DNA of 64,000 nucleotides, taken from Fictibacillus enclensis (GTDB taxonomy: Bacteria; Bacillota; Bacilli; Bacillales; Fictibacillaceae). The notes below the pieces were generated by a model. That model searched no databases, was not told the DNA's origin, and saw nothing but the letters and a program-made list of their open reading frames with translations. Positions 8,671 through 19,378 of the stretch are shown piece after piece (position 1 is the stretch's first letter; the number at the start of each line of letters is the position of its first letter). The stretch is from the NCBI RefSeq assembly GCF_001457035.1, contig NZ_KQ758617.1, positions 1,922,001-1,986,000 of the forward strand, in the 5' to 3' direction. A program made the position numbers and the translations under genes.

Positions 8671-10485
8671 TTATGAACCTTTTAACTCTTTTTGCATATG
8701 AAGTATTTCCATTGCTATTTGGGCCGCCCTGGCAAAATCCTGCCCGCGTTCCGCTTCCTTTTTTTGTTTCTCTTTACTCTGTATCTCCAACCATTTCGGA
8801 TAGTTGGTGATCTGCCTTATATAATCACTCATTTCCCTGTCGGAAAGATGTTCATTGACAGTCAGCATGGCCAGTTCGGATGCAATCTTGTTTAACCTTT
8901 CATCTTCAATGCGCTGCAGGAATAAACCAACATTGGGCAAATTTCCTTCTTCGTAGAAGGCGTATAAATAAGCTGCAACTGCATTGTGTTCTTCAATGTT
9001 AAATGACGCTCCAACTGACTCCTGAACCCTAATGGCCACATCGGTGTTTTTCAGCATATGTGCAAGAAGAATCCGTTCAGCATTATGATAGGCAGGCAAA
9101 AGCGGTTTGTTAAAATATGTTTTATACCTAGGATTATTATTCCTGTTTGGTTCCACATTATCCTTTTTTCGCTTCTGCTGCTTTGCAGTAAGGTACTGCT
9201 GCTGTTTAAGTGCCTCCAGAGAAAGGTTGAATTCATCGGAAAGCTGCCGTAAATAATGGTCTTTTTCGACAGCATTGGACAGCCTGCTGATTTCCTTAAT
9301 AATCTCTTCGATGTAGAGCATGCGTTCTCCTTCATCGTTAAGATTTTTCCCTCTTCTGAAGTATCGAATCTTGAATGCCATTACGGTTAAACTTGCCCCT
9401 ATTACATCCCTATTAAACTTCTCAGTGCCAAATTTTTGGATGTAGTCATCGGGATCAAGTCCATCAGGCATCTGCGCAATTCTGACATTAACGCCAGCTT
9501 TTTGAAGAATGGCAGAGGCACGGAAGGCAGCTTCCACACCTGCATTATCCGAATCATAGCAAATGACAACGGAAGGAACATTCCGTTTCAGCAATTTAGC
9601 CTGCTCCTCGGTCAGGGAAGTACCAAGTGTGGCCACCCCGTTCTCCACACCAGCCCGCCATGCCGCAATCGTATCGACATAGCCTTCAAACAGAACCGCC
9701 TGCTCTTTCTTCCTCATTTGCGGCCGCGAAAGATGCATGGCATACAGGTTGTTCCCTTTATTAAACAGCATGGTTTCAGGACTGTTTAAATACTTGGGTT
9801 CACCGCTGCCGAGGATTCTTCCGCCAAAAGCAATGACCTTGCCGTTTCTATCCCAAATCGGAAACATTATCCGGTTTCGGAAACGGTCAAAAAACTTCCC
9901 GTCAAAATCACGTGTACCGAGCAAGCCCGCTTTTTCACAGAGATCGAGCGAAAATTTTCTTCTCTTTAAAAAATTGGTCGCCGCATCCCATGAGTCAGGA
10001 GCAAAACCGATCTGAAAGCGTAAGATAACTTCATCCGTAAATCCCCGGTTCTTTAGATACTCCAGCGCCTTAAGCCCTTGCTCAGTGTTGAGCAGGTAAT
10101 GGTGATATAGCTTTGCCAATAGCTCGTGGGCCTCTGTCATCACCGCACGGTTATCGGAAGCCTTAGAGTTCCCCTGCTGGCGTTCCAACTGAGGTAAATC
10201 TATTCCGGTTCGCTGTGCAATATGCTTGACGGCTTCCAGAAAGGAAAACCCTTCAATATTCATTAGAAACGAAAAAACATTTCCGCCCACCCCGCAGCCA
10301 AAACAGTGATAAATCTGTTTGTCCGGTGCAACGGAAAAAGAAGGAGATTTCTCACCGTGAAAAGGACATAACCCAAAATAGTTGCGCCCTTGTTTCTTTA
10401 AGTTTACGTATTCACTGACAAGCTCAACAATATCTTGAGACGTTCGAACCTTTTCAATTAGTTCGTCCGGAATTCGTTCTGCCAT
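8671..10485 (-). CDS. dnaG: DNA primase
   Basis: Makes RNA primers for lagging-strand synthesis at the replication fork. The 604 residues (B. subtilis 603) contain a CHC2 zinc finger with ligands Cys40, His43, Cys61 and Cys64. A central TOPRIM catalytic domain (about 255-345) shows FEGYVD and DSDNAG, and a C-terminal helicase-binding region for DnaB/DnaC follows. The ribosome binding site is weak. It sits in the classical macromolecular synthesis operon between yqxD and sigA. Confidence 0.97.
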   Translation of the reverse strand: MAERIPDELIEKVRTSQDIVELVSEYVNLKKQGRNYFGLCPFHGEKSPSFSVAPDKQIYHCFGCGVGGNVFSFLMNIEGFSFLEAVKHIAQRTGIDLPQLERQQGNSKASDNRAVMTEAHELLAKLYHHYLLNTEQGLKALEYLKNRGFTDEVILRFQIGFAPDSWDAATNFLKRRKFSLDLCEKAGLLGTRDFDGKFFDRFRNRIMFPIWDRNGKVIAFGGRILGSGEPKYLNSPETMLFNKGNNLYAMHLSRPQMRKKEQAVLFEGYVDTIAAWRAGVENGVATLGTSLTEEQAKLLKRNVPSVVICYDSDNAGVEAAFRASAILQKAGVNVRIAQMPDGLDPDDYIQKFGTEKFNRDVIGASLTVMAFKIRYFRRGKNLNDEGERMLYIEEIIKEISRLSNAVEKDHYLRQLSDEFNLSLEALKQQQYLTAKQQKRKKDNVEPNRNNNPRYKTYFNKPLLPAYHNAERILLAHMLKNTDVAIRVQESVGASFNIEEHNAVAAYLYAFYEEGNLPNVGLFLQRIEDERLNKIASELAMLTVNEHLSDREMSDYIRQITNYPKWLEIQSKEKQKKEAERGQDFARAAQIAMEILHMQKELKGS

Positions 10486-10555
10486 GTTTAAACACCGCTT
10501 TATTTACTTTCCTGTCTCAGAAAAATTCAGACAGGTAATAATTATTCGTTATAAA

Positions 10556-11026
10556 TTAATGAAGTCCTTCAATATTCGACAATAATTTTTGAAATTGTTC
10601 AGAGAACCGTTCCAGATCACTTTCACGGAACTTCGATGGGCCCTTTGTTCGCTTCCCTGCTCTTCTCTGTTTCCCGGAAATGTATCTTTCAAAAAGTATT
10701 TTTTCCATTTCTTCCTCCTGGTAAATGAATCCACGGGGATGAAAGGTCACCACACCTTTTGGAACGAGAATGCTTGCCAAGCCAAAGTCCTGTGTAATGG
10801 CAATATCTCCCTTCACTGAATGATTCATAACATATAAATCTACTTCTTCCCGGTTGGAATCGACAAGCACCCATTCCACACCAGGCGCAGGATCCGTGTA
10901 GTGGGCATAAGAGATAACAAAAAATACCGGTACTCCAATTTCACGACAATGTTCGATAATTGCCTTTTTTATCGGAGCCGGACATGCATCCCCATCAACC
11001 CATACTTTTACTTTAGAATTTAGCAT
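10556..11026 (-). CDS. yqxD: YaiI/YqxD family protein (DUF188)
   Basis: A 156-residue member of the widespread YaiI/YqxD (UPF0178) family, which has a PIN-like fold and no assigned reaction. The signature VDGDACPAPIKKAI is at residues 10-23, and Asp-rich positions (ITQDFGLA) resemble nuclease active sites. The Lys/Arg-rich C-terminal tail could bind nucleic acid. It is the first gene upstream of dnaG-sigA, as in B. subtilis. The ribosome binding site for ATG 11026 is poor, so the start is less certain. Confidence 0.9.
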   Translation of the reverse strand: MLNSKVKVWVDGDACPAPIKKAIIEHCREIGVPVFFVISYAHYTDPAPGVEWVLVDSNREEVDLYVMNHSVKGDIAITQDFGLASILVPKGVVTFHPRGFIYQEEEMEKILFERYISGKQRRAGKRTKGPSKFRESDLERFSEQFQKLLSNIEGLH

Positions 11027-11208
11027 AAATTACAATTCTACATCCTTCATAGGTTTCCTTCTGTTAAAACCATTTTGTCGAAGAAAACCTCTTTTTGTTT
11101 TACTGCTGTAGAAGAATGTTGTTTCATAGAATTCCGCAAGCATGCCCTTAGAAAGAACATTCCAGTCCTATTCTTGGTTGCATTGCTAACTTTTAATCAC
11201 AATTTTAT

Positions 11209-11238
11209 ATTATAACTAAAAATTAATCATAATGCCAG
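11209..11238 (-). promoter_or_regulatory. candidate promoter of the yqxD-dnaG-sigA operon
   Basis: On the minus strand CTGGCA (11238-11233), 18 bases, and a perfect TATAAT (11214-11209). It lies in the 274-base gap between yqfL and yqxD and would give a leader of about 175 bases. The -35 matches consensus at only four positions. Confidence 0.4.
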
Positions 11239-11300
11239 AGAAAATAATCACCAGGAAAAGGCGCACAAAATCCATTTGATTTCGTACGCCAGACAGACGT

Positions 11301-12125
11301 TTATCTGTAATTTTTCCCTGTGTATATATTGTAGATCAAATTTGCCGATTCTTCGACCGCTTTATTTGAAACATCAATGACTCTGCAGCCAATGCGGTCT
11401 ATCGTTTTATTGAAATAATCAAGCTCCTGGCGAATGCGATCCATATTCGCATAGTTCGCTTCTGAATTTAACCCGAGAGCCATCAGGCGTTCCCGACGGA
11501 TATTATTCAGTTTTTCAGGTGTAATACTTAAACCGAAACACTTTTTGGCAGAAACCTTAAAAAGCTCCTCTGGCGGTTCAACTTCGGGCACCAACGGAAC
11601 ATTGGCCACTTTCAGCCGCTTATGTGCCAGATACTGGGACAACGGAGTTTTCGAGGTTCTTGAAACCCCGACCAGAACAATATCCGCCTTCAAAATTCCG
11701 CGCGGATCTCTTCCATCATCATATTTGACGGCAAATTCGATCGCTTCCACTTTTCTGAAATAATCATCATCCAGTTGATGTACAATGCCAGGCTCATAAC
11801 GTGGAACCTGCTGAAGCAGCTGCTGCATCTGGCTCATCATTGGACCGATAATGTCCACGGCAACAACACCTGACGCTAACGCCTGTTGAAGCAAGAATTC
11901 TTTCATCTCGGGTATAACGAGTGTGAACGCAATCAGCGCGTTGTGCTCTTTGGCCAAGGCAACGACTTCTTTAATGGTGCCCTGGTCCTCCACATAGGGT
12001 ACTCGTTTCAATTCAATGGCTGCGGTATTAAACTGGCTGGCCGCGGCTTTAACCACAAGCTCTGCCGTTTCCCCCACAGAATCAGATACAATATAAATCA
12101 TTGGTCGATCTATTTTGTCAGTCAT
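11301..12125 (-). CDS. yqfL: PPDK-regulatory-type kinase/pyrophosphorylase YqfL
   Basis: A 274-residue DUF299 family protein. Relatives phosphorylate or dephosphorylate pyruvate phosphate dikinase, or PEP synthase, on Thr using ADP and inorganic phosphate. The P-loop-like motif GVSRTSKT is at residues 153-160. In B. subtilis, which lacks PPDK, YqfL counteracts the repressor CcpN and so supports gluconeogenesis; adjacency to ccpN 22 bases upstream suggests the same role here. Whether this genome encodes a PPDK target cannot be told from the window. Confidence 0.92.
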   Translation of the reverse strand: MTDKIDRPMIYIVSDSVGETAELVVKAAASQFNTAAIELKRVPYVEDQGTIKEVVALAKEHNALIAFTLVIPEMKEFLLQQALASGVVAVDIIGPMMSQMQQLLQQVPRYEPGIVHQLDDDYFRKVEAIEFAVKYDDGRDPRGILKADIVLVGVSRTSKTPLSQYLAHKRLKVANVPLVPEVEPPEELFKVSAKKCFGLSITPEKLNNIRRERLMALGLNSEANYANMDRIRQELDYFNKTIDRIGCRVIDVSNKAVEESANLIYNIYTGKNYR

Positions 12126-12147
12126 CCTTACCTCCTGATAGTTAAGA

Positions 12148-12798
12148 TCAAAGGATCATTTCATCCCTGGCCAATTCAACAAAGGCCTTGGTGACGTTCG
12201 TTTTTGTAATCCTGCCCACGACTTCATAGCCTTCGCCGGCTGTGGATTGCTTTACGACCGGAAGTCCGTCAATTTGCTTGTCAATCATGATTTGTGCCAC
12301 ATCGAGCAAATGGTCTTCCTTGAAACAAAACGTGATATTTGGCATTCTGGTCATAATAATATTGATAGGAATGGCGTTCAGTTCCTGTTTGCCCATACTT
12401 GCCCTCAGCAAATCTTTCCTTGAGACCACACCAACAAGATGAGACTGTTTATTTACGATAAACAATGTTCCTACGTCTTCGAGAAACATGGTACAGATCG
12501 CTTCATAAACCGTGGAGGATTCTGAAACTACGACCGGGATGGATGAAAATTCGTGTACCTCTATTTTTTTGATTTTCTCGGTCAATAGCTGCGATCCGGT
12601 TTTTCCCGTATAAAAATAGCCTACTCGCGGCCTGGCATCCAAATAGCCAGCCATTGTCAGTATGGCAAGGTCCGGCCGCAGCGTGGCCCTCGTCAGGCTC
12701 AGACGGTCAGCTATGTGTTCCCCGGTTATCGGCCCATGATCTTTTACGATCTGCACTATCGTTTCTTGCCTCTTATTTAGTTCGATTGTTCGCACCAC
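12148..12798 (-). CDS. ccpN: transcriptional repressor CcpN
   Basis: Repressor of gluconeogenic genes (gapB, pckA) in the presence of glucose. The 216 residues (B. subtilis 212) have an N-terminal helix-turn-helix that begins [17 protein letters not shown] and two C-terminal CBS domains (about 80-210) that sense nucleotides. The start is unusual: two adjacent GTG codons (12798 and 12795) overlap an AAGGTGG-like ribosome binding site, so the exact N-terminus is uncertain by a residue or two. It is probably co-transcribed with yqfL. The upstream neighbour here is recO rather than glyQS. Confidence 0.94.
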   Translation of the reverse strand: MVRTIELNKRQETIVQIVKDHGPITGEHIADRLSLTRATLRPDLAILTMAGYLDARPRVGYFYTGKTGSQLLTEKIKKIEVHEFSSIPVVVSESSTVYEAICTMFLEDVGTLFIVNKQSHLVGVVSRKDLLRASMGKQELNAIPINIIMTRMPNITFCFKEDHLLDVAQIMIDKQIDGLPVVKQSTAGEGYEVVGRITKTNVTKAFVELARDEMIL

Positions 12799-12826
12799 CT
12801 TAGCAAACTTTTAAATGTGTTATACT

Positions 12827-12854
12827 CTTAATTAAACATTATATACTAATTAAG
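12827..12854 (-). repeat. 8-bp perfect inverted repeat over the ccpN -10 region
   Basis: CTTAATTA (12827-12834) and TAATTAAG (12847-12854) are separated by 12 bases. A TATAAT on the minus strand (12843-12838) lies in the spacer. The layout suits an autoregulatory operator, but the arms are AT-rich and I found no good -35 box. Confidence 0.4.
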
Positions 12855-12880
12855 GGAGCAAACGAAACCATAACACAGGG

Positions 12881-13624
12881 TTATTCAAATTTATTCAATT
12901 GATTGAGAAACTTTTTTGATTTAAAAACCATGCCTGAATTTTCATCGATATATGTAGTCAGGACAAAACGGATCTGATCTTTTGTTTGTTTTTTTAATGA
13001 TATGTTCCCCAGACGGTTCAGGTCGAAATGATAAAAAAGCCGGAGAAGCCTAGCTGCCGGCTGTGACAAAGGTATCCGGTTCGGATCCAAGTGGCTGCAT
13101 CTCTCACAAAGTAAACCACCCTCCCGAATTGAAAAGGAAAATTCTCCTTCCGTTCGGCCGCAATTGGCGCAGTGATCCACCTGAGGGCCGATTCCGGCCT
13201 GCCGCAGCATTTTCATCTCAAAAATAAAGGTAATAACTTCAGGATCTGCTCCTTCGTCCAGTTGGTGAAGGGATTGCCACAGGTGCTCAAATAAATAAGG
13301 CTGAGGGTTCTGCTCCTCAGTCACTTTATCCAAAAATTCAATCATATACGCACAATAGGCGGTTTTAAACAAATCTTCTTTAATTCCCCGAAATGAGTCA
13401 ATAATTTCTCCCTGATTAAGGGTACCCAGGCCTCTGCCCTGTTGATAAACAAAATGACCGTATGTAAAAAGCTGCGCAACAGAAGAGAGGCGACTTTTAG
13501 GTTTCTTCGCCCCTCTTGCCATAACACCGATTTTACCTTTTTCCCGTGTAAAAAGAGTCAGGATGACATTTGTTTCACCGTAGTCCACTTTTCTGATGAC
13601 AATTCCTTCAACCTTTTGCAGCAA
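12881..13624 (-). CDS. recO: DNA repair protein RecO
   Basis: Recombination mediator that, with RecF and RecR, loads RecA on SSB-coated DNA. The 247 residues begin with an OB fold (LQKVEGIVIRKVDYGETN), followed by a helical domain with a four-cysteine zinc site (CANC and CERC, about 145-180). A TTG start at 13624 fits best: GGTGGT lies just upstream and the reading then matches B. subtilis RecO; an in-frame GTG at 13636 overlaps the ribosome binding site. It follows yqzL, as in Bacillus. Confidence 0.94.
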   Translation of the reverse strand: MLQKVEGIVIRKVDYGETNVILTLFTREKGKIGVMARGAKKPKSRLSSVAQLFTYGHFVYQQGRGLGTLNQGEIIDSFRGIKEDLFKTAYCAYMIEFLDKVTEEQNPQPYLFEHLWQSLHQLDEGADPEVITFIFEMKMLRQAGIGPQVDHCANCGRTEGEFSFSIREGGLLCERCSHLDPNRIPLSQPAARLLRLFYHFDLNRLGNISLKKQTKDQIRFVLTTYIDENSGMVFKSKKFLNQLNKFE

Positions 13625-13659
13625 GTTTACCACCACCAGGTTCTTTTAATGAAGGCTCC

Positions 13660-13803
13660 TTATTGGATGGGAGAGTCAATAGGTGCTTGAGGATCCTCCT
13701 CTTGAACCGTTCTCGCTGACATGTCCACTTCAAGTTCTTTAAACAACAAATAGGTATCGATACTGCCCGTTTCGCAAAATACCTTCCAGGTAAATTCTTT
13801 CAT
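13660..13803 (-). CDS. yqzL: YqzL small protein
   Basis: A 47-residue protein, the length of B. subtilis YqzL, whose function is unknown. It starts MKEFTWKVFCETGSIDTYLL and has the family pattern of a short aromatic N-terminus, the segment FKELE and an acidic, Pro-containing tail. AAAGGTGG lies 9 bases before ATG 13803. It occupies the conserved slot between era and recO and is easily missed because of its size. Confidence 0.9.
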   Translation of the reverse strand: MKEFTWKVFCETGSIDTYLLFKELEVDMSARTVQEEDPQAPIDSPIQ

Positions 13804-13897
13804 GGGAATGTTCCACCTTTCACGTTGTTTTTTTAAACTCTCTTGTCCTTAGGGTTGCCTTATAACAAAAATTAAATGTGAAGGAAAATATGGAAGC

Positions 13898-15218
<1,321 letters not shown>

Positions 15219-15277
15219 TCATCCTTTATCCTACTGATTGATACAATGCTTCATCTATTTTGTTTACGTTTATGGCT

Positions 15278-15643
15278 TTAAAAAAGATAATGCAAGACAG
15301 GTTTTACAAATAGCAGTAATCCGATTATAACAGCAATCAGTGAAAAAACCAAAACGGCACCCGCTGCCATGTCCTTGGCCTGCTTGGCCAAAGGATGGAA
15401 TTCCTCCGTAACAAGATCTACCACCCGTTCAAGAGCAGTATTGACGATTTCCAACGAAATGACAACTCCAATGACAATGAAAAGAATCGCAAATCGCACT
15501 ACAGAAAAATCCAGCACATACGCAGTACCCAAAACAACCAGGCTGATCAAAAGGTGGATTTTAATATTTTGCTCCCCTGCTAAAGCGGTCTTTATACCGG
15601 ACCATGCAAATTTGAAACTTCGAAAAAACCGGCGGGCAGCCAT
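15278..15643 (-). CDS. dgkA: undecaprenol kinase (DgkA family)
   Basis: Small integral membrane kinase; in Bacillus it phosphorylates undecaprenol to feed the cell-wall lipid carrier pool. The 121 residues have three membrane segments (about 33-50, 53-72, 98-118). The family motif EIVNTALERVVDLV is followed by HPLAKQAKDMAAGAVL. It begins 5 bases after the ybeY stop codon. Confidence 0.94.
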   Translation of the reverse strand: MAARRFFRSFKFAWSGIKTALAGEQNIKIHLLISLVVLGTAYVLDFSVVRFAILFIVIGVVISLEIVNTALERVVDLVTEEFHPLAKQAKDMAAGAVLVFSLIAVIIGLLLFVKPVLHYLF

Positions 15644-15648
15644 CCCTG

Positions 15649-16119
15649 TTATCTCGTCAGGCCGTATGCATTTAGGATTTCATCCTGCCGGCCAAACATT
15701 TGTTTTTCATCCTGCTCACATAGATGATCGTAGCCTAAAAGGTGAAGAAAACCATGGACCGCAAGAAATCCAATCTCCCTCATCAAGGGATGCCCGTATT
15801 CTTCGGCCTGCTGCTTTGCAGTATCCACGGAGATAATAATGTCCCCAAGGATTCTTGGCAGTTCGGCTCCCGTGATTTCAATTTCCCCTTCGCCCATTTC
15901 TTCCATGGCGAATGAAATCACATCCGTTGGCCGGTCCTTGTCCCGGTATTGTCTATTGATTTCGTGGATCCTCTCATCGGTCACGAATGTTAATGACAGC
16001 TCGGTTTCATCAGGCAGCTCCTCCATGGCTGCAGCATGATTGAGAAGATTGGTCAATTCCTCTACCTGCTCCGGTGTCACCTGTTCGGTTTCGTCAGTAA
16101 AATCAATGTGTAAGCTCAT
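15649..16119 (-). CDS. ybeY: endoribonuclease YbeY
   Basis: Metal-dependent RNase involved in 16S rRNA 3' processing and ribosome quality control. The 156 residues include the zinc-binding signature HGFLHLLGYDH with His122, His126 and His132. B. subtilis YqfG has 157 residues. It is directly abutted by pgpH upstream, with no intergenic base. Confidence 0.95.
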   Translation of the reverse strand: MSLHIDFTDETEQVTPEQVEELTNLLNHAAAMEELPDETELSLTFVTDERIHEINRQYRDKDRPTDVISFAMEEMGEGEIEITGAELPRILGDIIISVDTAKQQAEEYGHPLMREIGFLAVHGFLHLLGYDHLCEQDEKQMFGRQDEILNAYGLTR

Positions 16120-18258
16120 TTATAAATCCACCTTCTTTTTAATTTGCTGTTCGGGGTATTCAATCCTCGAATGGAAGATACCGTTCAATGTCTGGCTTAG
16201 CGTTTTAGCGACCGTATCCAATTCTTTAAAGGTCAGTTCACACTCGTCAAACTGGCCATCCTCCAGCCTGTCTGTGATAATTTTGCGAATAATGGAGTCA
16301 ATTTTAACCGGTGTCGGCTTAGATAGAGAACGCACGGCTGCTTCGACACTGTCTGCAATCCCTACAACCGCAGATTCCTTTGATTGTGCTTTTGGACCCG
16401 GGTATCTGAAATCCGATTCCGGAATATCTTTTTCGCTCTGTTCTGTTGCCTTATGGTAAAAGTATTGAAGCAGTGTGGTTCCATGGTGCTGTTCGGCAAT
16501 ATCAATAATTTCTGCCGGCAAGTTATATTCTTTCAACATCTCCGATCCATCATACGGATGCGCAATAATGATGGTCTTGCTCAGCTGTGGAGTTAATTTC
16601 TCATGGGGATTGTCCATATTCATCTGATTTTCAATAAAAAAGTGCGGCCTTTTTGTTTTTCCAAGATCGTGATAATATGAGCCCACCCTTGCAAGCAACC
16701 CGTTCGCACCGATAGATTCACAGCCTGCTTCGGCAAGGTTGGCAACCATGACGGAATGATGATACGTCCCCGGCGCTTCAAGCAAAAGCTTGCGCAGAAG
16801 GGGATGATTTGGGTTGGAGAGTTCAATCAGCCTTGTTGTGGATAACACACCAAACCATGATTCAAATACAGGCATCAGACCCAACGCGAGCACGGATGCC
16901 AAAAATCCGGAAACAAAACCAAACCCAATCTCGACTCCAATCTGTACGGGTGAATATTTTCCGTTTTGAAGCAGCAGAATGATCAGGATCGATACAACAT
17001 TAATAAACGAAACGAGAAGCCCCGCTTTCAGTATCCTTGATTTTAAATGGCGCTTGCCCAGATAAATAACGCCTGCAATACACCCCAGCAGTACATAGAT
17101 CCCGAGCGGAAAGTTAAATGTACCGGTCGATCCTTCATTAAACATCAATGTGGCGCACAGCGCAAATAAAACACTTGAAAGAATAGCTGTAAATTCGTTA
17201 AAGAGCATTTTGATCATCATCGCTCCCGCTGCAATAGGAACGATAAAAAAGATTCCTGTAATCTCCATTTTGTCAATGAAGCTGGACAGCTTCATCACCA
17301 GGAGGGAAAAAGCCATCAGGATGATATAAAGGAGAATCTGTTTCCTTTTGCTGCTCTCTTTGGCAGCAAATGAATCTCTTATTAAATAATACAAGCCTAT
17401 GACCAGGATAAGAACAAAAAGGAGCAATCCAACATAGGGATATACCGCAACTTCTTTATCCAGCAGACCGACTAGCTTTAACTGTTTAAATTTTTCAGGC
17501 GTTATGACATCGCCCTCTCTTACGATGATTTCCCCTTCTTTAATCTCCACAGGCTCTGCTTCATCAATGGCTTTTTGCTTGGCAAGCTTCGTTTTATCCA
17601 CATCAAGCAGATAATTAGAAACAATATTGCTTCTCGTCAGCTCGATTACTGCACTTTTTAAAGAAGAAGCAAAGTTGGAATTTTGCTGGATGTTATCTTC
17701 GGCCCGGTCGCGAAAAAATCCAAGTTGGTCCACTCTGATTTTATTTTTCAGAGTGTCATTGATAACCGAACTAGCCAAATCTCTTGCTGAACGCAATTCT
17801 GAAGAAGATGCATTAAACAGAGCAGTATAAGCTTCGGGTGAAATTTGATTGTTGCCGACCATGCCCTTGATTTGATCGATTTTCTGATCGAGTGTAAGTG
17901 GTTCTTTGTCTTTGTCCTTTTTTTCCGCTTCGTTAATTTTTTCAATGGCCTTGAAGATTTCATTTGATTTTTCAGCTTGTTTGAGCGGACTGTCTTGATC
18001 ATAGGAATAGATATTTTCTACCTTATCCGCCGCATCCTTTTGCTTTTTTAGCGTGTCTTCCTTCATTTCAATGGTGATCGGTGATTGTATGTCCCGAGGA
18101 GAAATGGAATACGGCTCAGCATCCACCGTATCAGGTGTGACATTGCTTAATAAAGTCGAGTAAATGATCAAGGCCAATAATCCAAAGAGCGGGATCGACC
18201 AACTTTTAGGTGAGTTCTTTCTTTTAAGCTTAAACCGTTTTATCACATTATTGCTCAT
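16120..18258 (-). CDS. pgpH: membrane HD-domain cyclic-di-AMP phosphodiesterase PgpH
   Basis: A 712-residue 7TMR-HDED family protein (B. subtilis YqfF 711); relatives hydrolyse c-di-AMP to pApA. One N-terminal membrane segment (about residues 20-40) precedes an extracytoplasmic 7TM-7TMR-HDED domain (about 45-270). Seven membrane segments follow (about 275-465), then a cytoplasmic HD domain with HHS and the metal-binding His530-Asp531 in HDLGK. Start chosen at ATG 18258, with a G-rich ribosome binding site upstream. It is separated from phoH by a strong terminator, so it needs its own promoter, which I could not identify. Confidence 0.94.
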   Translation of the reverse strand: MSNNVIKRFKLKRKNSPKSWSIPLFGLLALIIYSTLLSNVTPDTVDAEPYSISPRDIQSPITIEMKEDTLKKQKDAADKVENIYSYDQDSPLKQAEKSNEIFKAIEKINEAEKKDKDKEPLTLDQKIDQIKGMVGNNQISPEAYTALFNASSSELRSARDLASSVINDTLKNKIRVDQLGFFRDRAEDNIQQNSNFASSLKSAVIELTRSNIVSNYLLDVDKTKLAKQKAIDEAEPVEIKEGEIIVREGDVITPEKFKQLKLVGLLDKEVAVYPYVGLLLFVLILVIGLYYLIRDSFAAKESSKRKQILLYIILMAFSLLVMKLSSFIDKMEITGIFFIVPIAAGAMMIKMLFNEFTAILSSVLFALCATLMFNEGSTGTFNFPLGIYVLLGCIAGVIYLGKRHLKSRILKAGLLVSFINVVSILIILLLQNGKYSPVQIGVEIGFGFVSGFLASVLALGLMPVFESWFGVLSTTRLIELSNPNHPLLRKLLLEAPGTYHHSVMVANLAEAGCESIGANGLLARVGSYYHDLGKTKRPHFFIENQMNMDNPHEKLTPQLSKTIIIAHPYDGSEMLKEYNLPAEIIDIAEQHHGTTLLQYFYHKATEQSEKDIPESDFRYPGPKAQSKESAVVGIADSVEAAVRSLSKPTPVKIDSIIRKIITDRLEDGQFDECELTFKELDTVAKTLSQTLNGIFHSRIEYPEQQIKKKVDL

Positions 18259-18352
18259 CACATTCAGCCCCCGCCTGTCACTGCTTTGTATTTCCATATT
18301 AACAAAAACTGGACAGAGAAGGTATAGCAGAATTGCAAGCGTAAATTTTTCT

Positions 18353-18404
18353 CTGCAAAAAAAGAAGAAGCCTCAGGTTTTATTTAATAAACCTGAGGCT
18401 TCTT
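18353..18404 (-). terminator. strong terminator after phoH
   Basis: A 15-bp stem (AGAAGCCTCAGGTTT with its complement) is followed on the minus strand by a long T run. It isolates phoH from pgpH. Confidence 0.95.
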
Positions 18405-19373
18405 CTACTTGCCACCCTCGTTCTTTTCGTAGGCCGAAATGATGCGCTGGACCAGCGGGTGTCTTACCACATCAAGCTGCTTTAAGAAAATAAACTGTAT
18501 GCCTGGCACGCCATTCAAGGTGCGTTCTGCCACTTTTAACCCTGACTCTTTCCCTCTTGGAAGGTCAATTTGGGTTAAATCGCCCGTAATGACCATTCTT
18601 GAGCCAAAGCCAAGGCGTGTCAGAAACATTTTCATCTGTTCTGGAGAGGTATTTTGAGCTTCATCAAGAATGACAAAACATTCATCGAGCGTTCTTCCCC
18701 TCATATAGGCGAGCGGTGCAATTTCGATGGTGCCTCTTTCAATCAGTCGTTCTGTATGTTCCATTCCCAACAAATCATGAAGAGCATCATACAGCGGACG
18801 CAAATAGGGGTCGACCTTTTCTTTCAGGTCGCCAGGGAGGAAGCCAAGGCTTTCACCAGCTTCAACTGCCGGCCTTGTCAAAACAATCTTTTTGATTTTT
18901 CCTTCTTTCAAGGCAGCTACTGCCATAACCACAGCCAAGTAGGTTTTCCCTGTACCTGCAGGGCCAATCCCAAAGACCAGGTCGCCTTTTTTCATCGCTG
19001 TTACATAATGACGCTGACCGAGTGTTTTTACTCTGATTGGTTTGCCTTTTACGTTAGTTGTAATCTCCTGCTGATACAATTCAGTGATTTCATCGAGCAT
19101 TTCCCGTTCCGCCAGCTGAACAGCATAAACAATGTCTCGTTCGGAAATATGAATTCCTTTTCGGATCAATCCCAGTAGCACGATCAGCACATCTTCCACC
19201 TTTTGAACGGCATCATCCGTTCCCGTAACCGATATGTCTTCGCCTCTTGTGACAATGGTGACTGAAAGCTTATCTTCGATAATATTCAGAAAAGCATCGT
19301 TCGGTCCGAAAAGCGCCAGGGCTTCTCCCTGATCTTCTAGTTGTAATCGCTGTAATTTAGTGGTTTCTGACAA
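18405..19373 (-). CDS. phoH: PhoH family ATPase
   Basis: A 322-residue cytoplasmic P-loop ATPase of the PhoH/PhoL family (B. subtilis 319), linked to RNA metabolism by gene neighbourhood with ybeY. An N-terminal KH-like region precedes Walker A GPAGTGKT (137-144), and Walker B is VILDEAQN (near 230). Its stop codon abuts the terminator. It lies 5 bases downstream of yqfD, so it may be partly transcribed with the sporulation pair yqfC-yqfD, as in B. subtilis. Confidence 0.94.
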   Translation of the reverse strand: MSETTKLQRLQLEDQGEALALFGPNDAFLNIIEDKLSVTIVTRGEDISVTGTDDAVQKVEDVLIVLLGLIRKGIHISERDIVYAVQLAEREMLDEITELYQQEITTNVKGKPIRVKTLGQRHYVTAMKKGDLVFGIGPAGTGKTYLAVVMAVAALKEGKIKKIVLTRPAVEAGESLGFLPGDLKEKVDPYLRPLYDALHDLLGMEHTERLIERGTIEIAPLAYMRGRTLDECFVILDEAQNTSPEQMKMFLTRLGFGSRMVITGDLTQIDLPRGKESGLKVAERTLNGVPGIQFIFLKQLDVVRHPLVQRIISAYEKNEGGK

Positions 19374-19378
19374 ACTAC

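Noticed and set aside
10511-10535. Inverted repeat CCTGTCT/AGACAGG between yqxD and dnaG
   Set aside because: A 7-bp stem with no T run on the minus strand; more likely an mRNA hairpin than a terminator.
11047-11127. 26-codon frame upstream of yqxD on the minus strand
   Set aside because: The ribosome binding site is poor and no membrane or family feature is visible; it may simply be leader sequence.
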